Shown here piece after piece: positions 57,885 to 64,000 of a DNA stretch of 64,000 nt (positions within the stretch are counted from its first letter, which is position 1; every line of letters starts with the position of its first letter). The DNA comes from Heterodera schachtii (Eukaryota; Nematoda; Chromadorea; Rhabditida; Heteroderidae). Both the position numbers and the translations under genes were made by a program. The DNA is taken from the NCBI GenBank assembly GCA_023374025.1, contig SIJG01000041.1, positions 891,001 through 955,000 of the forward strand. The letters run 5' to 3'. The notes beneath the pieces are model-generated. The model ran no database searches and was not told where the DNA came from. It saw only the letters and a program-made list of their open reading frames with translations.

Positions 57885-58407
57885 ATCCTCGCCCTCTAAG
57901 AAGCGATGTCCTCAGCGCTTTGGGCACATCGGTAGGGCATTCGGCGTTGAAAGGGGCGGCAAGGGTGTCAGCAGTGGATCGGTTCGGCATGAAGTCGCGT
58001 TGCAAGGTCAGACCTGATAAATTCATCAGCGACAGCTTCTTGCGCACATTTCCGATCAGAAATTGGAAAATTCGGACTTTTGCCGATTTTCAACAAATTT
58101 TCAAGATTGACTGCTGCAACATCCGCCAATTCCTCCCCGGCCTTAGGCGAAAAAATTGTCCCCAATTTTCCATCTGCTTTCCGTCCTTTTTCGTAGTCGC
58201 TGCCACTCGTTGGGCCTTTGCCTTTCCAAATTGCTCCAATCTTTGACTTTTTATTCGAGAATGTGCTGGCGAGCAAAGTCAAGGCAGCAACCATAGCATT
58301 CAAAAACCATTTTGGAATTTCCGGCGAATTTTCCTTAATTTTTGGTGCTTTTACGCTGCAACTTGACGACGACGAATTGCGCTGTCGATTGGACGCTTTC
58401 CGTTTAG

Positions 58408-59331
58408 TTACAGCTTTGGTGTTTGTTTGTTGTGCCGGTGGTGATTAGACAACCTCAATTCATTCGGTTTCTTCTCACCTTCTGAATTTTTCTGAAAAAT
58501 GGCACTTTTCTTCACAAAATTTTGATGCTGTGGCGATTTTGGTGTACAGTCGAAATGCTTGGGTCCGCTGGAGAACCTACAATTGCGGGAAATGTGTCCC
58601 ATTTTGTTGCAGTTGTAGCAGATTATTTGGGTTTTCCTTGGTGCGAAAATCTTTTGTGGCGGAACTGTCGGTTTTTGCTGAAAATTTGGTCGCTGCTCGT
58701 TTCCAGACTCAGCCCATTTCGTGGCCTTTTGCACTTCTTCTGCGCGTACTGCGAGAGCGACGAAACTGTCGAAGCTCATCCCCGGACGGCGAGCCATTTC
58801 CAATCCCACCGAAATTTCCGGATTTTCCATAGCACGAATTAGGTGCTTGACTGCAAAATCGTCGACGAAATTTGAGGGCAAACCTAGGTAAGCGCACTCG
58901 ACAATGCCGTACATCCGTTCCGCAAATTCATCTAAAGATTCGTCCGATCGTCGCTTCATTCCGTTCCACAATTCGTTGAATGCCCGCATTTCAGTGCAGT
59001 CCCATTCGCTCAAAATTTCTTCCATTCCACGGCAAAGTTCGTTGACATTTTTCGGGCGATGTTTCATAGCGGCTGCAAATGCACGCTCTGCCTTTCCACT
59101 GATTTTGCTTTCCAACGCCGAAATGCGGCGACTCTCCGGCCATTCTTCAGTTGCCGACGAAAATTTTTTGAAAAATTTCCGAATTTTGTTGCTTCCTTCC
59201 GTTCCATTCAGTTCCGGGAGACGTTCCATTGTTAGAACAAATTCCAACGCGCCAATTTGCTCTCCTTGCTTCTGCGGTTGTTCCATTCCATATCTTTTGT
59301 CCGATGTTTTGTTTTGGAGAAGTTGCTGCAT
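58408..59331 (-). CDS. LTR-retrotransposon Gag with one CCHC zinc knuckle
   Basis: Single 307-codon frame without introns. The central region (about 50-200) has the retrotransposon Gag capsid character: FKKFSSATEEWPESRR, ALESKISGKAERAF, LWNGMKRRSDESLDEFAERM. After a Gln/Pro-rich linker there is one CCHC zinc knuckle (CYNCNKMGHISRNC), then a basic Asn/Lys/Ser tail. Gag forms the particle and binds element RNA. The frame is intact, so it could supply Gag in trans; no pol follows. Downstream short frames (57968-58303) are not recognisable. Confidence 0.88.
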   Translation of the reverse strand: MQQLLQNKTSDKRYGMEQPQKQGEQIGALEFVLTMERLPELNGTEGSNKIRKFFKKFSSATEEWPESRRISALESKISGKAERAFAAAMKHRPKNVNELCRGMEEILSEWDCTEMRAFNELWNGMKRRSDESLDEFAERMYGIVECAYLGLPSNFVDDFAVKHLIRAMENPEISVGLEMARRPGMSFDSFVALAVRAEEVQKATKWAESGNEQRPNFQQKPTVPPQKIFAPRKTQIICYNCNKMGHISRNCRFSSGPKHFDCTPKSPQHQNFVKKSAIFQKNSEGEKKPNELRLSNHHRHNKQTPKL

Positions 59332-59784
59332 GTCGAAATGGGATTTACTTTTCCCGGTTTTGTTTGTTTTTCGTCGGATTTACTTTACCGAGCTGACAAA
59401 ATGCGTGATTTGTTTCACGACTTTCCTTTTCCGATGCTGCGATTTTGAAGTGGAGAAGGGATTTGCTTTTCCCGTTTTCGAAAAAATTCCACTTTTTCGT
59501 TTGCTCCTCGATTCGTTCCGGGTTTTTTCACCCCTTTTGGTTTTCCGTTGAGAAATTTGAGGGATTTGTCTCCCGTTTTCCACTTAATTCAACCGCTAGG
59601 GCTCGTCTCTTCGCGGGCTATACAAAATTTCGCTGTCCACAGTCGGTTTGCTTCTCTTGCCAGGAATTTGTTTTCCTTTTTTTTTCCACTGCTTGTCGAG
59701 GGATTTACTTTTCCCTTTTTTCAATTCGAGGCCACGTCCAAATTGTTTTTGTCCACTGCTGATTCACCAATGCCAGGAGCGCCA

Positions 59785-60062
59785 AGTCGTACAAAAGAAA
59801 TTGGTGTTGTCAGGGGTCTTTTAATAATGTTGTTGTACAGCACACAGCACAAGACAACAGCCCAAAGCAAACACAAAACAAGCAGCCCAATGCCGAAGAC
59901 AATTATCGTTTAATTCCAAATAAAATAGGGCGAGGACAATCAATAGGGATAACTGACGACTGCATAAAACTAACAACTAACTAACACACAAAATCACAAA
60001 CAAAATTGACACAAAATTAATCAACAAAACGCCAAATATAATTTAAATCACAATAATATCAC
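59785..60062 (-). repeat. LTR (5' end of element)
   Basis: Copy of the repeat at 57607-57884 with no difference that I could find by eye. In the transcription direction of gag this is the upstream LTR and should carry the promoter. Confidence 0.88.
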
Positions 60063-60486
60063 ACAAACATATTCTTCAGAATTTTTCGCTTCAGAATGAA
60101 ACCAAAATGGCCTTATTTGATGTATTTTGACTATATGTTTTCTTGGTATATAAACATTTACCTAATTTGGTTTTAACAATATGTGAAAATAATCGGCATT
60201 AATTGCTTTATCCAAAATATTTAACATGTCAGTTTAGGGTACCATTACGCGTTTAGGAGACTAAGATTATTTTAAAATTTGCATGGGTCAATCATAGATA
60301 CGTTTCCATAATAAAATGCTATGAAATATTAGCGGAATAATAACAAAAACAAACGCAATTAGGGAATTTGACAAACTGCAAATGTGACATTGGGAACAAA
60401 TGCTAACATCGAAAAGTGCATAAAACGGTGCTGCTTTATCTTTTTAAGTGACTGTGTGTGACTTCTTCATCTTCTTCTGCCGTTGG
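60063..60486. other. spacer between LTR element and glutamate synthase
   Basis: AT-rich, no exon-like signal. It would include the 3' untranslated region of the glutamate synthase gene on the - strand. Confidence 0.5.
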
Positions 60487-63400
60487 CTATGCAATTGGTG
60501 CCAACACAATGCCTCCGTAACCGGCCAATGTCGTTTTGCCCATCAGATAGTGGTCCACTTGTCGGGCGGCCTGTCGTCCTTCGTGAATTGCCCACACCAC
60601 CAGCGACTGGACCCCTGCGGCAATCGCCCGCAGCGAACACTCGCGCGCAATTGGTGTTGTACTTTTCGTTGGGAGTTTTGATATTTTGACGAGGGTCATA
60701 GTCCAGCCTCAGTTGATCGATGACAGTCTGCACAAATTTAAATGCATTTTGAATTTAAAAAATTTATTTGTAATTAAAAAAGTGTCAGGGGTTTTTGTTA
60801 CGGAGTTCCGCCTAAGTCCGTTTTCCTAGACCAAATGCCCGGTTGCTTCAAAATTCCCGGCTATTAAATGTGTGAATAAGTGCCAGGAACTGCCATTTAC
60901 CTTTTCAGGTCCAACGAAACCCATGGCCATAATGCACAGGTCGCAGTCGTACACCTTTTCGGTGCCTTCCAACTCCACCATTTTCCATGCTCCATTCTCG
61001 TCCTTCTCCCATTCGATGTTCACTGTCTTCAAGCCGACCAACACGTGCACTCCGTTCTTCTCTTCAGTGATGAATTCCTGTAAATCATTTGGTTTTGCTG
61101 CTTGTCCCTCACCATTTCTCCCCACCTTTGTGCTTATTGCGTAAGTCCTCGGGTCCTTTCCGTCCCGCACCTTCGCTTCCTCGTGTCCATAGTCCACTCG
61201 GAAAATCAGAGGCCACTGAGGCCAAGGGTTCTAAAAAGGTCGAACGGGTCAACAACGAAAGAAGCTAAAAACCCCGTTTATTTACCTCGAGCTTCCTTAT
61301 CTCCGCCGGCTGCGGCAAAATTTCGAAAGCCTGCACAGTTTTGGCGTTAAGTCTCAGCGAAGTTCCGATGCAATCGGTGGCGGTGTCACCTCCGCCGAGA
61401 ATAATCACGCGTTTTCCCGCCGGGTCCAACCCCTCCCATTGGACGTCATCGCCGGCGCGACGCCGTTGGCTTTTCTCCAGGAATTCCATTGCGAAACAAA
61501 TGCCTTTCGCCTCCCTGCCCGGGATACGAATGTCTCTTGGTGTCGTACTTCCCGTGCACACCACAACCACGTCGTTCTCCTTCAGCAACAATTCTGCCGG
61601 CACGTGTTTGCCGATCTCTGTGTTCGGAATGAACCGGATGCCCTCCTCCTCCATCAGCTTCAACCGTCGGTCCAACACGAACTTGTCAAGTTTCATCTGC
61701 GGAATGCCGTAACGGAGCAGTCCACCAATCCTATTCTTCCGCTCGTACACCACCACAGCGTGTCCAACTTTGTTCAATTGAGCAGCCACCGCCAACCCCG
61801 CAGGCCCACTGCCAATGATAGCGATGCGTTTGCCGGTTCGGGCGGGTGGCTTTTGCGGCTCAATCCAATTGTTGAGGAAAGCATAGTCAATAATGGCACA
61901 TTCGATGCCTTTTATTGTCACCGGTGGCGCACTGATTCCCACACAACAGGCTCCCTAAAAACATACGAAAGGTACAAATGTTCCAACTATGTAATGAAGA
62001 AGAAGACACCGACCTCACAAGGTGCAGGACAAACTCTGCCAGTAAATTCAGGGAAATTGTTCGTCTGCAGCAGTTGCTCCAGCGCTTGACGCCAATTGTT
62101 CTTGAAGACGTAGTCATTCCATTTTGGAATAATATTGCCAAGAGGACATCCTTAATGTTCCGGTGAAAATGAATTCTACTGAAAATTGGCACTTTTAATT
62201 ACCGGTGTTGCCCTGACAAAACGGGATGCCACAATCCATACAACGGGCGGCCTGCTCGCGAATGTTGGACCGAACCGATTGGTAATCTGTCACCTGAATA
62301 ATAAGAGAAATCATGTCCAAATCGACAGAATTCAAAATGGGAAAGGGTTTCGATTAACGGACTTCTTCCCAATCTTTCAACCGCTGTTCGGGCGGTCGGT
62401 AGATGACTTTTTGCCGCTTGTATTTGATGAAGCCGCGTTTCTTGTCGAGGTCCTCCTCCTCAGCCTTCATCGCCGCCACCACGAGATCTTCAATGTCTCG
62501 GTTTTTCTTCGTCCCATTCTCGCCCGCAGTTGAGAGATCTTCAAACAAATTTTGCCAGCCATGCCATTAGACTATATTAATTATGTTTGACCAGATGGGT
62601 CGTCCCCTGAGTCCAAGTCTGACAACTGCTCCATCTCCTCGTCCTCCTTCTCCGCATGCATGTCCTGAATGTCCTCAGTGGCCTCGAAGCCAACAAAATC
62701 GACGTCGCGAAGTCCCTTGGAGAATTTGCGTCGTCGTTGATGGATAATCTGAAACAAAAGTGTTTTTTTAAATTTTCAGCTTTTAAAAATTAAGTGCAAA
62801 AGTGTGAAAGGAAAGGAAAGTGTAAAAGAGAAAGAAAACAACCACCAAAAACTCTTTGGGAGGGGGCCAACCACCAAAATCCGTGCACATACACTTCGAC
62901 GTCGCTTCTCCTGGTGCTTCCGCACTTGCTTCTGAATTCGTTCGTCCTGCAGCGAAATTTGCATGTCCATGGAATAGGCACGGTTTGTCCGCTTCAAAGT
63001 CAACAGTTCCAGAAACTCTTCGCTGACATTCTGCAACGATTTACAACACATTGTGAAGGAAGACGAACCACCACAAAACAAAGTGAAAGGAAAAGGAAAT
63101 AAAGAAAAAAAGGGCTTTTTCATCAATGGAAAAGGAAAAAGCGAAGAGAAAGAAAGAAAAGTGTGAGTGAAGAGGAGGAGGGGCGGATTTTAATGGCCAA
63201 ACTTAAGTTCATGAAAATGTTGTCATGTTTTTTTAATTTCAACATGTCAATTGGGAACGTATCATGGAATACGTGCCCCTTAAGAATGGACGTGCGTTTC
63301 CGTGCTGCTCCACTCACTTGCAATGTGTTGTTGGCCACTCTCAACCGCTGCTCCTCTCTGTCCAAGTTTTCCTTCTCTTCCCGCGCTTTTCTCTCCGCTT

Positions 63401-63673
63401 CTGCCTCTATCGCCATTTGGGCTAATGCCTTTTTGTAGTCCTTCGGGAAAATCTGGAAAAGCAAAATAGATTGTCCAATTTGTAAATCGTCAAACCCGAA
63501 CCTTAATGAATTTGGTCTTTTCCATCTGCCAAAGGTTCAAAATGCGCGTGCCAATTTTCGAGTCGGTTTCCTCGACGAATTCGCCGATGATTTGCTTCAT
63601 CCATTCAAAGTCGTCCTCGGTCGGTTCTTCCAGGTCGATGGTGGCCTGGTTCATCAACCGTTGAACATCGCCA
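60487..63673 (-). CDS. NADPH glutamate synthase (GOGAT), C-terminal part
   Basis: Exons in coding order, 5' partial: 63502-63673, 63318-63452, 62893-63030, 62592-62748, 62363-62538, 62203-62293, 62014-62150, 61286-61954, 61126-61230, 60901-61077, 60487-60727; about 732 residues here. The start shows the alpha/beta subunit linker ([13 protein letters not shown]). The beta-type domain follows: [11 protein letters not shown] and [13 protein letters not shown] (iron-sulphur Cys clusters), the FAD site [16 protein letters not shown], the NADPH site [15 protein letters not shown], and FAAGDCRRG. The enzyme transfers glutamine amide nitrogen to 2-oxoglutarate; animals other than nematodes and some invertebrates mostly lack it. 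One extra base at 60609-60610 shifts the frame just after AAGDCRRG; the original frame resumes to the stop. The amidotransferase domain lies beyond the window. Confidence 0.93.
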
Positions 63674-63862
63674 CTGTTAAAAGGTGAGCAAATGAATGAG
63701 TGTATTCGATGGACATGTGTCAGTCACTTCACCCCCCCCCCCCTCCGCCCCTTTCATTCTTTGCTTTAACCAATCCCTCCGTCATCGCTTAATTGTGTGT
63801 CCGCCAATCTTTGAATGTTTATCCAATTTAAGCAATCGTTATATAATTCTATTTTGTGCACA

Positions 63863-64000
63863 ATGGCCCAATCCATAATCCGTCAACCTTTTGTCATTGT
63901 TTTGCTGTCATTCTGTGTTCTTCCCACTTTATGCAATTGGTACGACCCGGGAATGACAAGGCATTTCTTTTTCTATTTACGTAAGACTTTGCCCCAATAA
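63863..64000 (+). CDS. possible small secreted peptide
   Basis: A 45-codon frame opposite the glutamate synthase 5' region. It starts MAQSIIRQPF, has a hydrophobic core VIVLLSFCVLPTLC typical of a signal peptide, then 21 residues beginning NWYDPGM. No family recognised. It could also be the first exon of a gene leaving the window, or chance, since it probably lies within an intron of the opposite-strand gene. Confidence 0.25.
   Translation: MAQSIIRQPFVIVLLSFCVLPTLCNWYDPGMTRHFFFYLRKTLPQ

Larger units (their letters stand above)
57607..60062 (-). mobile_element. gag-only LTR retrotransposon
   Basis: Two direct repeats of about 278 bp (57607-57884 and 59785-60062) appear identical by eye and enclose a single gag reading frame on the - strand. 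Immediately inside the 5' LTR (right side) is a primer-binding-like TGGCGCTCCTGGCATTGG, ending in the TGG expected for a tRNA 3' CCA. A purine-rich AGAGGGCGAGGAT precedes the 3' LTR (left side). ACAAA at 57602-57606 and 60063-60067 is a plausible 5-bp target duplication. No protease, reverse transcriptase, RNase H or integrase is present, so it would depend on a partner element. LTR identity implies a recent insertion. Confidence 0.9.

Noticed and set aside
57968..58303. A 111-codon - strand frame between gag and the 3' LTR, considered as pol remnant
   Set aside because: No reverse transcriptase, protease or integrase motif could be seen, and it does not overlap or continue gag in a way typical of pol.

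Overview
The window looks like nuclear DNA of a nematode, most likely a tylenchine plant parasite of the Globodera/Heterodera type. This is inferred from: a cuticle collagen with the nematode N-terminal domain; a tyrosinase with C-terminal ShKT domains; compact genes with many introns of roughly 35-80 bp; repeated GC-AG introns; and very frequent runs of 9 or more G or C. No bacterial-type features are present. All gene models were built by hand from splice signals, codon phase and family alignment, and none is backed by transcripts.

Layout. 1-4.1 kb: pyrimidine-rich DNA and a minisatellite of about 20 purine-rich units. 4.1-7.0 kb (+): PCTAIRE kinase (pct-1/CDK16-18). 7.3-9.6 kb (-): syndapin/PACSIN. 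12.1-13.8 kb (-): REEP1-4 type ER membrane-shaping protein. 15.0-16.4 kb (-): cuticle collagen. 19.3-28.3 kb (+): ABCC/MRP transporter of 31 exons carrying two transposon insertions in introns. 29.2-33.0 kb (+): EPS15 (ehs-1). 34.6-37.8 kb (+): anion-type Cys-loop channel subunit. 38.3-40.4 kb (-): ORC2. 41.3-43.5 kb (+): SLC36-like amino-acid transporter. 46.3-49.6 kb (+): tyrosinase. 50.9-52.5 kb (+): annexin. 53.2-54.9 kb (+): 3-beta-HSD family enzyme. 55.1-56.6 kb (-): unrecognised gene, 5' incomplete. 57.6-60.1 kb: gag-only LTR retrotransposon. 60.5-63.7 kb (-): C-terminal half of NADPH glutamate synthase, 5' end outside the window.

The genes do not form one pathway. Two encode endocytic partners (syndapin and EPS15) and two encode cuticle-related products (collagen and tyrosinase), but they are dispersed. 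Convergent pairs (pct-1/syndapin, channel/ORC2, HSD/unknown) are separated by only 0.17-0.47 kb.

The most notable structure is in the non-coding DNA. There are three short inverted-repeat elements with exact 8-bp target-site duplications (hAT-like), two of which carry the same 9-bp-stem GATA-loop hairpin module. There is an 828-bp foldback element and a young gag-only LTR element. Eight likely GC-AG introns occur in six genes. The first pct-1 intron may consist of tandem units that each carry a consensus splice donor. Five or six genes show single-base frame breaks, which fits residual assembly indels better than six independent pseudogenes.
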